This document shows, piece by piece, positions 1 to 10,240 of a DNA stretch of 64,000 nucleotides. The stretch's first letter is position 1. Every line of letters begins with the position of its first letter. The notes under the pieces were generated by a model. It was not told where the DNA came from, did no database searches, and worked only from the letters and a program-made list of their open reading frames with translations. The stretch spans positions 82,446,974-82,510,973 of the forward strand of contig CM041294.1 in assembly GCA_023052935.1 (NCBI GenBank). Reading direction: 5' to 3'. Made by a program: the position numbers and the translations under genes. The DNA comes from Piezodorus guildinii (lineage: Eukaryota; Arthropoda; Insecta; Hemiptera; Pentatomidae).

Positions 1-19
1 GTTATCGGATTGTTTTTGT

Positions 20-285
20 AATTTATTTATTCATTGATATTTACAACTGTATTGTACAACACATTTAGTAAATAGGCTAAAAGAAAATAGTCATGAAAAA
101 AAAAAAACATGAAGAGAATCTTCCCAACGAAAGCACTCTAAAAATATTCTAAACTAATCTATTAAGACGCTCGAAGGATTATCAGGAATTGGAGTGGAAG
201 AAAAGATTGAACTGAAGATTAGATTGGGAATGGAGTTTGTCATGAAAGGAAATGGTATCTGGTTCGGCTGTATGCTCACGTGCTG
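20..285 (-). mobile_element. Jockey-A 3' end fragment
   Basis: Read on the minus strand, this is the last part of Jockey-A ORF2 followed by its 3' UTR. The UTR sequence around 35-60 (complement of TACAGTTGTAAATATCAAT) is the family's usual pre-poly(A) segment. Residues related to the C-terminal SSIPDNP stretch are readable near 170-195. Stops and substitutions show that it is dead. The similar open frame that runs on to 528 is not coding, because beyond 285 the Jockey similarity ends. Confidence 0.75.
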
Positions 286-530
286 TATGCTTGAGAATTG
301 TATATAGGTATAAGTGACTTTTGTATATATTCTTATTGATTTGTTTTGTTTTGTATATTGTATTATTATTTTATAAATTTGTAGTTTTGTATATATTGTG
401 TGAATGTTGTGCTTTATACTTTTGAAAATGTCCCAAATTGGACTATGATTACTAATAAAGAATTGTTTCTCAATAGTAATAATAGTTCTGAGGAATATAG
501 CTTTTGTTTTTATAAAAAATGTTAACAAGT
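285..530. other. AT-rich stretch, unassigned
   Basis: Simple T/A/G-rich DNA with TTTTG and TTATTA runs. It may be the tail of an unclassified retroelement. I see no gene. Confidence 0.3.
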
Positions 531-860
531 TCTGGCAGCGATTCGCACAGCTCCCTCAATCTAGTAGCCACTGTCTAACTAACTATGTAGACACTAGAGA
601 AAAACCTGTTGGATCGTCACGTGAGCTGAGCTCACCTAGCAGGTAGGTCGTGATGCAGCTCTGATCCCATGCCCTCTTTCGAAATATCGGCTCTCCCAGG
701 ATGTCTGCCGTCTCCGAGGGTATCGGTTGATTATTTGAAGGGAATCTATAATGCGGTCGTGTAGCTGTCGTTTCGCTGCTTATTGATTGAATAATATTAA
801 TGACATCTGTCTTCGGGCGGACTGATGGCTACTTCCAATTGGATTATGTTTTCGAAAGGT
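530..860. other. Unique island of balanced composition
   Basis: Non-repetitive DNA with near-even base use, clearly unlike the AT-rich flanks. It contains short self-complementary words such as CACGTGAGCTGAGCTCAC around 617-634. No open frame is convincing on either strand. It may be conserved non-coding DNA or part of an unrecognised element. Confidence 0.3.
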
Positions 861-952
861 TGGGTTAACGTAATTTTCGAGTTATTGGAAATAATAAATC
901 ATAAGAAGAATGAGATGTTATGGACTTCTTGATGGAGACAATTATGATGTTT

Positions 953-957
<5 letters not shown>

Positions 958-990
<33 letters not shown>
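958..990. repeat. (TA)n microsatellite
   Basis: A run of alternating T and A, flanked by AT-rich DNA. Confidence 0.9.
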
Positions 991-991
<1 letters not shown>

Positions 992-1029
992 ATACATTTA
1001 TATTTTTATTATTTATTTTTTGTTTAGTG

Positions 1030-1560
1030 TTTTCAACCTGTTAAACAGATCCTATACCTAGGACTTCATCTGAAAAACGACTTACTTTAGAATCCTCGTA
1101 CAAGACTGAAAACGAAAGAAACTTCTCGACGTTTTCGGCTTGTTTCAACACTTACTAAACAAACGTTTTATCTTCCATTAAACTACAAACAGCTTATTAG
1201 ATGACTATTTTAAGGCTAATCTGGACGCACGTAGTTGAGCTTTGGGGCTCTACTAAACCATCGAATTTCTTTCAAATCCAATCCTTACAATCCTAAATCT
1301 TTACAAAATAAAAACCAAGTAAATTTCCTCAACACTCCCTACTTTGTCACGAACGAACTCATCCATAATGACCATAATGTTCCCTATGTTACAGATTTGG
1401 CCCGAACCAGATACCTCTCCTTCCATGACAAACTCCATTCCCACTCTAACCCTCTAGTTTTAATTCTTTCTTTTTCTTCAATACCTGATAATCCTTTGAG
1501 GCGTCTGAAACGAAGATGGCCTGAAAAAAAAATTCAGAATTAGCAAGAGAAAGAGAAGAA
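1030..1560 (+). pseudogene. Jockey-A ORF2 C-terminal fragment
   Basis: Similarity to the reference copy at 32215 begins at the region encoding VEQIRYLGLHL (about 1035-1070). It then follows the order of the family: LKR, an LLQHLL-like stretch, IIRPIWT, ELWGSTKPS, the NTPYFVTN block, DLARTRYLSFHDKLHSH, SSIPDNP and RRLKRRWP. In this clade the region lies downstream of the RT catalytic core. Frameshifts near 1130 and 1260-1320 make it a pseudogene. It is strongly 5' truncated, as is usual for target-primed LINE insertions. Confidence 0.85.
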
Positions 1561-1884
1561 TAGTTTAAACAAGCCTTCAATAATAAATTAAGAAATCATA
1601 TTTAAAAAATATTTATATTTTTCGTTAAATATCACAACGCACTAAAAAGGCTATTTTATTATTTTAAAGGTTGTTTTAATGGTTATTATTGTTTTTCTTT
1701 ATAAGCTTAATCCACAACTTACATGAGATGTAATTCCCCCGAAACTCGGTTTTTCAAAAGATAGAAAAAAAAAAAGTGTTTTAGGATCAGGAATTGTTCC
1801 TAAAATTATTTCCAAGAAATTAAATAAAAGAAAGGGGAATAGTAAAGAAGTCTGGTATAGATGATTTTAGTATATTATTTACAA

Positions 1885-1990
1885 TAATGAACCTTCGTAA
1901 TCGAAAAAAAAACTCATCAATGTTTTATTTTTGTCAAGATAGAAGGAACTTCTAGTTTAAAATATTTTTAGAGTGTTTATTGTCGATAAA

Positions 1991-2023
<33 letters not shown>

Positions 2024-2025
2024 AT
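1885..2025 (+). mobile_element. M2 5' scrap and Jockey-A 3' scrap with poly(A)
   Basis: At 1885-1910 there is an M2-like start (aatgaacCTTCGTAATCGA). At 1943-1980 the words CTTCTAGTTTAAAATATTTT match the stop-codon region of Jockey-A. An A tract of about 33 bases (1990-2022) follows. Both are short fragments. Confidence 0.5.
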
Positions 2026-2059
2026 AATAATATATATATATATTATTTTCAATATACAA

Positions 2060-2145
2060 TAGAGTATTTGTAATCGAGAAAAAAAAAACCCTCAAAATTT
2101 TAGGCTTTTATGTTTCAAGATATTTAAACTCGAAAAACTGTTAAA
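2060..2145 (+). repeat. M2 5' end fragment
   Basis: GTAATCGA, an A tract, CCCTCAAAATTTTAGGC and TTATGTTTCAAGATAT follow the order seen at the left end of the fuller M2 copy at 15715. Confidence 0.5.
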
Positions 2146-2271
2146 AGAAAAATCCATCTGACCGTATGCCGTTTGGATTTATAAATAACAAAGTTTTTGT
2201 TAGTACTGTTCGTTCTAATATGCGGAAGCTGTCGATAAAATTCAACTTGTTTTCTTCCTAGATAACTTTGA

Positions 2272-2565
2272 TTATCTTGTTTTACTGTTTCTTCCTCCTT
2301 TTTTTCTCTTCATGATGGTATCTGCCGAAGAGCGTAATGTGGACAAAAGCAAGGTAGAGCCAGAGAGGAATTTTATCGACCATAAAGATGCCGAGTACAA
2401 GAGGTACAGACGGAGGTACAAGGTAGGTTCCGGTCCAGCGAGGTAGTTCTGGTAAAGTACCAGCTCCGGATGGGCTATCAATTGTGGTTCATCGACCTCG
2501 ATGGTCCTATAGGGAGTTCCAGCGCCCGGGTAGTTCGTAGGGTCCAATATATCAGTCGGATTCAT
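2272..2565 (-). CDS. Unrecognised GC-rich open segment (possible first coding exon)
   Basis: A 97-codon minus-strand frame opens with ATG at 2563-2565. The start MNPTDILDPTNYPGAGTPYR is rich in P, Y and D. A hydrophobic L/Y/S-rich middle (about residues 46-78) follows, and the end is basic, KRKKGGRNSKTR. The GC-rich block begins at the ATG and the upstream DNA drops to about 75% AT, which is what a first coding exon in AT-rich DNA would look like. I recognise no domain. The plus strand is also partly open: an exon from about 2327 (after a long pyrimidine tract) to 2412 (AAG|GTAGGT donor) would encode a charged peptide ending YKRYRRRYK. Which strand is coding, if either, cannot be settled here. 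Confidence 0.3.
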   Translation of the reverse strand: MNPTDILDPTNYPGAGTPYRTIEVDEPQLIAHPELVLYQNYLAGPEPTLYLRLYLLYSASLWSIKFLSGSTLLLSTLRSSADTIMKRKKGGRNSKTR

Positions 2566-2607
2566 TAAATTTGTCTTGAATTTTTAACCGAGATTATAAG
2601 TAAAAAT

Positions 2608-2790
2608 TTATTAAAAATCTGACGCGCGCAACATTTCCCTCACCTCCATTATTAAAATCAATTTAAGAACTTTTAAATTATATCAGAGATAAAAAATGTT
2701 ATAGGATTAAATTAAGTTTCGATAGAAACAAGTGTATATTACTATCTACAACGATCATTAAGACGTAGAGGATCTCCATGTGTCTCACCG
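2608..2790 (+). repeat. M1 left-end fragment
   Basis: It opens with a decayed copy of the M1 left end (CTGACGCGCGCAACA, TTTCCCTCACCTCC), then ATTAAAATCAATTTAAGAA and GATAGAAACAAGTG. The copy breaks off before the middle of the element. Confidence 0.7.
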
Positions 2791-2794
2791 TGTT

Positions 2795-2890
2795 TCATGA
2801 AATTTTTTTCATGTGTAACGATTCATTAAATCACCAAATTGCAAAATACTAGGCCAACGCTCCTAGGAGTCGCGTGAAAAAATTGGAATG
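2795..2890. repeat. R4 repeat, copy 1
   Basis: The order GTGTTTCATGAAATT, ATTAAATCA, GCCAACGCTCCTAGGAGTCG, CGTGAAAAAATTGG is shared with 30315-30420. Both copies lie next to M1 sequence. Confidence 0.5.
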
Positions 2891-3420
2891 TTTGCGCGTG
2901 AAGAACCTATTTTATTTAATACATCATTCAATACATACATAATACATTTATTTCAAAGCGGAATGATTAAAAATAAAAGCCATTACAAAATTGAAGTTGT
3001 GTGCTTTGTAATAGATAAAAACGGACTTTTAACCCTAAAAAATGTATCATTTGTGACAAGTTCTAACTCTGCTGGTGTTGCTCAAATAACAAAATTTAAC
3101 GACTGTTTCCTTACAGAAATATAATGGAATATATTTTTAGTTCTATAACATTTGTCTTTACGACCTACCGTTTAAGAGGTATATTGTTATAAATGAAAAA
3201 AGTTACCATTGTACCAATGTCTGAATGTACAAAGATTATTAAAAATAAATTTTGTTCATAGATTATTTCTTTCTTTGCCTTCTATACTTTATGGGTTCCG
3301 CCCGTCCATCCGCAAACTTCATTTCTCCCTGACTGGGATTATATATAGATATATAATATTTTCCTAGTTAGGTAGATATTATATAGCGACATTTTTATTA
3401 TTATTGTAATAAAAACATTT
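2888..3420. other. Unassigned AT-rich stretch
   Basis: A 78-codon plus-strand frame (2888-3124) shows no recognisable motif and ordinary AT-driven composition. I treat it as chance. The rest is simple AT-rich DNA. Confidence 0.3.
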
Positions 3421-3424
3421 CTTT

Positions 3425-4280
3425 TACTTCCATTTACTTATATATGAAATATATAGTAAGGACAAGTATCGCGATCCTGAAAATTTTTAAATTCTAGTTT
3501 TCAACGGAAATGACCAAGTCCCTCAAAAAGGTCAGTGTGTGATAAGTCTAGAGCAAAAACGAAAGGTCATATTAAACATAAATTTCATATTTAATGCAAC
3601 TATACGGCCGAGATGTAACAGCAACCTTTTTAATAAAATTGGCTGGTCGGTAAAGTAGGACCCCATGCATTTTGCACTGTTTGACGATTTTCTCAAAAAA
3701 CTACTCTAACGATATTGATTAACTCGCTATGTCGATGTAAAATTTGATAGGCCTTCATATTGGTTTCTGATTGAAATAGTCTAACAGGGCAGAAATGACG
3801 ACATTTTAAATTTTCTTCCTCTAAAGTACCTTCTATTTTAAGAAGAATTACCCATATCATCTTATTAGGGCTGACAAAAGGCGGCTAAATGTAAGCGTTG
3901 AACGGATTCGATATCCCGATCAGGGAGAAAAGGATAAAAATATTTTTCACGCCAATTATTGTGTTTTTGAACATAAGAAAAGCAACGTAGATGTATAATA
4001 TAACGTTGGAAAACTGAATATTTTAGAAAAAATCTTTTCTGATACACAAAATTGTAAAAGTTAGCGGAGAGTGGTAAAAAGCCGATAAAACAAACTGATT
4101 TTTGTAGATAATAATATAAAAGATTATCTAATAAAACACATGTTTCTATTGTAAATTCGATCTAACTAATTCATATATAATTTATTTTCATCTATAAGTA
4201 TATTTAAAAATTCTTAAATTGATTTTAACAACAAAGGTAAGTGAAAGTCGTATGTTGCGCGCACCAGATTTTTTTAAAAT
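3425..4280 (-). repeat. M1 element, nearly full length
   Basis: Reverse-oriented copy. The right end (TTACTTATATATGAAATATATAG, interrupted by changes, and AGTATCGCGATCCTGAAA) lies on the left. The middle carries TTTCTGATTGAAATAGTC and ACGTTGGAAAACTGAATATTTTAG. The left end (GGTAAGTGAAAGTCG, GTTGCGCGCACCAGA) lies at 4233-4272. No coding capacity is seen. Confidence 0.85.
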
Positions 4281-4439
4281 TGCTTTATGAATATAAAGTT
4301 TTCTTGGGATAGGCGGTGAATCATTCCTAATGAAAGATTATAACATATTAAGATTATACCAGATCAACCTGGTTTAAACCTTTAAAGATTTCCGTAATTT
4401 CTTTAATCCCATCTTCTTCTTCTTTTAACTCCTTCTTAT

Positions 4440-4790
4440 TGTTAGGCTTGTAGTATCTTTACCCTCTCGAGGATAAAATAAATTAAATATAATCAAGTTA
4501 ACTGTTACACCACACTGTTATCATATCGAAACCAATGGAATTAAATGAACATTCTGATTGACTAATTCACACGAGCTTTATGAAACTACTGTTTCACGGG
4601 AATATTCCACTAATCGTAATATGTAAGCACCAATTGTTTTCAAAGCTTTGGGAAGGATTCTGGCTCAAGAGGTGATGTTAATCAGTGATCTTGAAACATT
4701 CTTTCTCTAGTTCAAGAGCTGAGATTTCTGAATAACTAATTCTAAGCGCTGTACCAAAACAAAGATCGTGAGAAATTATTAATTAATAAT
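4440..4790. promoter_or_regulatory. Candidate conserved non-coding island
   Basis: Non-repetitive, with homeodomain-type words (ACTAATTC, TTAATCAG, CTAATCG) and GATAAAAT-like sites. The composition is more even than the flanks. The regulatory role is inference from word content and lack of repeat similarity. Confidence 0.2.
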
Positions 4791-4799
4791 AAACTTTAA

Positions 4800-4801
4800 C
4801 T

Positions 4802-4853
<52 letters not shown>

Positions 4854-5160
4854 TTTTATTCTTTTCGTTCTTTATACATATCTAAAAAAAAATTAAAATA
4901 TTCTTTTCCCGTTTCAGATGTAAGCAATGGCCGTAACTCCAACTGTTTTTATCGCCGTTGCGGTGTTCTCCAGTCAACTATAACGTCTGCTGGAAGGGTA
5001 TGTATTCAATATTTTACTTAAATATTTATTATTACTTATAATATTATAATATTTATTCATTGTTTAATATACCTAAAAATAATATTGTAACATAATGAAA
5101 ATTATTGTATGTATGTATATATATAGATATATAATTGTTGTATATTATTATAGATATATA
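4800..5160. repeat. (TA)n tract and AT-rich DNA
   Basis: Alternating TA at about 4802-4850, then AT-rich DNA with further TATATATAGATATA runs to 5160. Nothing else is seen. Confidence 0.8.
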
Positions 5161-5279
5161 CATTGTTGATACTTTAGTTATCTATGAGTCTTTAACTATT
5201 TTCGAGAATTTATCGTTCTCATATTTATACTTTGACAGTAGAAAAACAAAACAAAAAATAGAATATTAAAGAGAGAAAT

Positions 5280-5565
5280 GCTTGCAATGCTGCCCAAATA
5301 CACCAGGTTGCCTATATCAATCCCTTGGACATTTTTCACATGCATTTTCAATTTTTTTTATATTCTCTTTTTCCTATTCTAATATATATTTCTAATATTT
5401 ACAATATTTTTTCTCTTTTAGTTTTTTACATTATTTTTGTTTTATTTATTTATTTTTTATCAATGCATTTATTTCTCTCTACGACTATATTTAAAATGTA
5501 TACCTCTGGGACGCAGATTACATAATCGAAATATAAATAAATTCACCATTTAATTGCCATACACG
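5280..5565. repeat. R3 dispersed repeat, copy 1
   Basis: Shares an ordered series of words with 36890-37165: GCAATGCTGCCCAAATACA, a T-rich middle with TTTACATT, ATTTCTCTCT and ACT.TATTTAAAAT, then AAATAAATTC and TTCAATTGCCAT-like sequence. Both copies are about 280 bp in the same orientation. Class unknown. Confidence 0.6.
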
Positions 5566-5990
5566 TGATGGTGGATGATCCCAAGAAGTCCAAAATCACG
5601 TTTTCTGCTAACACCGCTATATCTGTGATATCGACACCTAACACCTTCTAAAAAGCTCCTTGTGCTTCCAGGGATCGCTCCGCGTGAACTGAACCATAAA
5701 CTTCTTCGGAGAACTGTATACCAAAATTAAAATATGGTGTTATTGTTACAAGGACAGAAAAGATTTTTGAATAAATTTAAGAATGCATTGAATTCACAAT
5801 GAGTGGATACACAGTAGTTAAATAGACATCTCAATTAGAATTTACATCTTTTTACATAATGATTCTTACATAGACCTGTGTAGATATTACAAAATTTGCA
5901 AACACTCTGAAACAAAGATTGCTAGGAATGGTTCGGAGAGAGGTAGGGAGGGATTTTCCAAATTAAGGAGGTCCGAGAGTCAGTATCTTC
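5565..5990. other. Unassigned stretch
   Basis: Mixed composition around 5570-5720, then AT-rich DNA. I see no gene, repeat similarity or RNA. Confidence 0.25.
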
Positions 5991-5991
5991 T

Positions 5992-6168
5992 TTTTTTTTA
6001 GTGCTTTATGACAGCTTTATTATTATTGTTATTGTTACTTATTACTAAAAATAATAATACGGTTTTTGTTACTTATTATTGTTGCTTATTAATTATAAAC
6101 ACATTAATTATAAACCATAAGTAACAACTACAATAATTATACTGTTATAAAGTACTTTAAAAAAAACA
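5992..6168. repeat. Imperfect inverted repeat (MITE-like)
   Basis: Arms at 5992-6055 and 6105-6168 are complementary. TTTTTTTAGTGCTTTATGAC pairs with GTTATAAAGTACTTTAAAAA, and TTGTTACTTATTA with ATAAGTAACAACTA. Fold length is about 175 bp. Confidence 0.5.
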
Positions 6169-6205
6169 AACCATAAATACAATTACAATTGAACAATATA
6201 TATAA

Positions 6206-6350
6206 GGGGTGCTCACTACGTTTGCTATAGCATGCTATTTGTGCTATTGTGCTAAACCCATCAATTTTATACAGGAAATAACTATAGAAACTCGACGGGT
6301 TTAGCAAAATAACACAAATAGCATGCTATAGCAAACATAGTGAGTACCCT
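6206..6350. mobile_element. Palindromic MITE (145 bp)
   Basis: Two near-identical inverted arms of about 54 bp begin GGGGTGCTCACTACG on the left and end CATAGTGAGTACCCT on the right. Both contain TTTGCTATAGCATGCTATTT. The arms are separated by about 35 bp. The ends resemble hAT-type MITEs, but no clean 8-bp target duplication is visible, so the class is uncertain. Confidence 0.85.
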
Positions 6351-6354
6351 ATTA

Positions 6355-7050
6355 TATAGATGGCGAAGTTTTATGCATCTCATAGTCATATTTGTTATAA
6401 TTAAATACTAGAATATTCGCGATCAAAGCCGCGTGGTTACAGCTACTTCCAATACAATTAATTGCAAGTTATACATTTTTAAAATGAACTAGGTTAAAAG
6501 CAATTGAAGAAATAATTAAAGAGGATTAGAGGATAAAATTAAATAAATTGTTTAAAAAAATATATCCAAGATTTCTTTTGTAGAACGGCCTAATATTTAT
6601 CGAACAAATATTCAACCAAAAGAGCAATTACGACAATGATAAGAAAAAAAAATGAGGATAAGTTTCATATATATTTTTAAGGTAGCCACAAATGTCGTAA
6701 TTCTTGTTCAAGACATAAAAAAGATGTAGCCTTAAAAAAACATCTACTTTTACGACACCTAAACAAGAGTGCCATCCTTTATTCGCGAGGTTTCGGAATA
6801 ATATCATCCAACCCGTCATTAATAAAAAGAGCAATAATTGATTTAATAGCCATACTTGGAGGTGCAATAAAGTGCCAAGTGCCAATCAAAAAGCCCCTTT
6901 ACATCTCGTAGCCTATTCTAGGCTGCGAAATCACGGATTTTATGCCCGGAGTGGGCGAAAAAAAAAGGGGTCGCTTTAATATTAAAGAAACTGTGTTATC
7001 CTTTGCAGATTCAATTTAATTGAACAATACTGTTTACGATTGAAACATTA
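6355..7050. other. Unassigned stretch
   Basis: An 85-codon minus-strand frame (6628-6885) is hydrophobic without recognisable motifs and is most likely chance. The segment 6895-6965 is a little richer in GC. No repeat similarity is seen. Confidence 0.3.
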
Positions 7051-7286
7051 TATTTAAAAATCTTGTGCTCGCAACACACGACTTACACTTACCTCCGTTA
7101 TTTATATCTATTTAAGAATTATTAAACAAATTTAGAAACGAAAATTAATTTTTAAAGGATTATTTACATTTCATTTTAAAACTATTATCTACAACAATCA
7201 GTTTGTTTTATTGACATTTCATCCCACTCCGTTCACTTTTCCAATAGTATGTATAAGATAATATTATTTCTAAAATCTTTAACATT

Positions 7287-7921
7287 TCAACGGTAAATTA
7301 TACATACATTGGGTTGTGGCTTTTTTATTCCCGAACTGTAAAACTCTGAGCTTTGAAGTGAAACAAAATCTGAAAACGCACTTTTCACTTGATCATCATT
7401 TTCAAAAAGTTTTCCTTTGACGAAGTTGTCTGAATTCCTGAACAGGTGGTAATCTGTTGGAGACAAGTCGGGAGAATATGGTGGGTGCGGAAAAACTTCG
7501 TAGCCCAGTTCTTTCAATTTTTGCACGGTATGTTTTAAAACATGGGGTCTTGCTGCCGTTCAGTGAGGTCATGAGGTACCCATGTATGGAGCTTTCTTAC
7601 TTTCCCAATACACTTTAAATGTCTGGAAACGGGAGATGCACTTGCCTTTATTTGTGCTGAGAGTCCTTTAACTGTTTTGTAGGGGTTTCCTTCTACTGTA
7701 TGTTTGAGGACATCGTTGTCTATTACGGGCGGAGGTCTTCTTCGGGGTAAGTTTTCCAAGTCGGTATCCCCAGATAAAAACTTAGCAAACCAACGGCGAA
7801 TGGTCCGTTCATTAACACTCCCTTCCCCAAACGCCTTGCAAATATTTCTAGCGGCCTCAGCTGCTGAATGGCCGAGTTTAAACTCGTACAAAAATATTAC
7901 TCGAAAATCGCGTGTTTCCAT
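7287..7921 (-). pseudogene. Mariner transposase, catalytic centre deleted
   Basis: The frame starts with ATG at 7919-7921 (METRDFRVIF...). Residues 1-125 hold the paired helix-turn-helix DNA-binding region, with motifs EGSVNERTIRRWFAKF and VPHDLTERQ. At about 7550 it jumps to ARPHVLKH, which in the family follows the second catalytic Asp. It then reads LKELGYEVFPHPPYSPDLSP, TDYHLF (third Asp of the DD34D triad) and a C-terminal FYSSGIKK. The first two catalytic Asp residues are therefore missing and the join is out of frame. A gca triplet at both sides of the join suggests a microhomology deletion. Inactive; its termini could be moved only by another transposase. Confidence 0.9.
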
Positions 7922-8113
7922 ATTTATATTTGGAGGTATACAAAAAAGTGGGTAACTGATTGGGAAGCTAATGTTTATAATACAAAGGTAGAGGATTAGT
8001 AACTGTTTACTTTTAATATGTAAACATTCGGAAGAAAACAACAGAGACCTGCAAAATCCTTTATTTATTTCAGAAACTATAAAAACGGACATTTCATGTG
8101 AAACAACCCAATA
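7303..8113 (-). mobile_element. Mariner transposon, internally deleted
   Basis: The ends are inverted: ATTGGGTTGT at 7303 and ACAACCCAAT at about 8104-8113, next to TA. The element is about 0.81 kb, against roughly 1.3 kb for intact mariners. It encodes the two halves of a transposase on the minus strand. It lies in an M1 copy, so it arrived after M1. Confidence 0.88.
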
Positions 8114-8719
8114 TATTACTGTTCTTAAGATCAAAAACAAAAAATTGCATTCAAAAAATATTTTTCAGTTATCTCCTTTAGTTGGTTATCGAATTCGTTA
8201 AACTTATTTATTCACCGGGTTTTAAGATTTGCTAATCAGATGATATGGGCAATTTCATAAAAACTATAAAAATAATGGTACCTTAGAGGTAGAAATTTTG
8301 AAATATCGGCGTTTGAGCTCTGTCAGACTTTTTCAATCAGAATGAAACCTACATCATATTAAAGCTCGTCCATTTACACATTGATGTAGAGAGTTGAATC
8401 AAAATCGTTAGAGCCGTTTTTGAGAAAATCGTAAATAGGAGCAAAATGTATTGTATAAAGTGGCTCTTTTGGTTAGCTGATTTTGGTAAAAAGTTGCTGT
8501 AACATCTCGGGCGTATACTTGTCTTAAATATGAAATATCAGTTTCATAGGACTTCTCGTTTACACACTGGACTTACCACACACACAGATCTTTTTGCGGG
8601 ATTTGGTCATTTTGACTCAGTGGACCCAATCCGTTGAAAACTAGAATTCGAAAATTTTAACGATCACAATACTTTTCTTTCCAATATATTTCATATATAG
8701 GTAAGTGAAAGTAAAAAAA

Positions 8720-9410
8720 CTGTTATGTTAGATTAATAAAATTACATTAGAAACTACAAACTACAACAATTACTTACGTTTATGCTCTTTTCGTCACTGT
8801 TTACTACCTTATCCAACTTTCTTTTCGGCTGTCCTAAAATAATGCAGTATTTTGTTATTAGTATGAAAAAAGGAAGATTTACAACTGTTTTATTTAATAA
8901 TGATAGTATCCAATACCTATACATCTCTGCTAACGTGTTGGTAACTTTTTTATTCCCTCGGAACAGAATTTACTATCTTTAGAATTAATAAACTCCAAAA
9001 ACGCTCTTTATCATTCCCTTTGTCCATAATTGTTTTTACTTAATTAGTGGTCCAGTTATCTAAAGAAAAAATGATAATCCGTAGGTGAGAGGTCCGTAGA
9101 GTAGAGTGGGGGGCACAGTTTCTTATATGCTTCAAGTTTTTGTGACGACACAGGTAAGATATTTAGACAATGAGATATTTAAGTTCTTTTTGGAAAGCCA
9201 TTAAACAGAAGGAAAAAGAGCCCGTTTGTCAAAAGTGTCTTCATTGTTACCGATTTCTTATCATTGCATTAATTCGGTTACAAAACCATTCGGAATTGAC
9301 AGTATATCGAAGATCCAAGAAGTTGTAGTTCATCAAACCAAATGAAACCTAACAGTTCCATCACATTTTTTCGATGAGTTAGGGCTTAAAAAAATGTGCT
9401 GTTTCTCCTT
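8720..9410. other. Unassigned stretch
   Basis: AT-rich DNA with a slightly GC-richer patch at 9085-9130. A 66-codon frame (8782-8982) has no motif. No repeat similarity to the rest of the window is seen. Confidence 0.3.
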
Positions 9411-9414
9411 CTCT

Positions 9415-9565
9415 GAAAGTTCATATTGGACCCGTTCCGGCCAAGTTTAAACTCCTAAAATGAAATAATAAATAATATGATTATCATGCTCTCACATCTT
9501 AGTAAACACTGAATTATTTCCAAGCAGCGAAATGCTACAGAAACAAACATAAATATTCTTTTTCT
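9415..9565. repeat. R2 dispersed repeat, copy 1
   Basis: ACCCGTTCCGGCCAAGTTTA, then GAATTATTTCCAAGCAGCGA and AATGCTACAGAAACAAACAT are shared in order with 17115-17225. Confidence 0.6.
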
Positions 9566-10240
9566 TTTCTTTTATAATTTTCCAAGAAGTTTTACTTAAT
9601 ATTTCACACTCAAATATGCACTCCTTAACTTCTTTTTATTATAAATTTATTTTCCTTCACAATTTATCACATAGTTTTTCTACGTTTTTGGATTATTTCC
9701 CCATCATCAAGACATATTTAAAAACATTTTTTAATACACAACACATTATTTTACATTTCTAGCTTACTGCTATTCGTCCACTTAGGTGTTTATTGGATAA
9801 TAAATATTCTTTTTGAAAATGATTATTCTATTATGACATCTTAAATTGTTCAATTTATATTTGATTTAATCTTTATAAATATAAGTATGTCTTCTTACCT
9901 GAAAATTTCTTTTTTTATTTTATCATTTTCGTATTTTATACTAGAAACCTACGTGAATATCTCGAGACTTCTAAATATTAAAAAAGTAAAAACTAAAACC
10001 AGTTTTTGTAAAAAAAAAAAAAAAAAAACATAAAAAATTATTATGAATCTAGATTAATCTCAGCCACAAACCTTTCTGCAAATTGCACACATTTCTCTTC
10101 TTTCCTAGTGTAGGTGCATTTAAGAGAGATGCCGCCTGTCAGATACTTGCGTTATAAATTAGAAAAATTATTATTTTTTTTTTTTTATTCCAGTCCACTT
10201 ATTTATTCCAAGTGCATAATCCTCCAAACCGAGGCTGGAT
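9565..10240. other. AT-rich unassigned DNA
   Basis: Low-complexity AT-rich DNA with A and T tracts at 10011-10028 and 10172-10186. I see no gene or family repeat. Confidence 0.35.

Larger units (their letters stand above)
7056..8716 (+). repeat. M1 element split by a mariner
   Basis: The left end (TGTGCTCGCAACACACGACT) starts near 7062 and the right end (TATATAGGTAAGTGAAAGT) closes at 8715. M1 sequence stops near 7303 in CAACGGTAAATTATACATA and resumes near 8114 in TATTACTGTTCTTAAGATC, exactly the words that are contiguous in uninterrupted copies. Net M1 length is about 0.85 kb. Confidence 0.88.

Noticed and set aside
154..528. 124-codon minus-strand frame
   Set aside because: The right half is simple AT-rich DNA and the left part is Jockey-A 3' sequence. 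No motif continuity.
6628..6885. 85-codon hydrophobic minus-strand frame
   Set aside because: No motif, and hydrophobic residues follow from T-rich codons.
7704..7955. 83-codon plus-strand frame
   Set aside because: Antisense of the mariner transposase.
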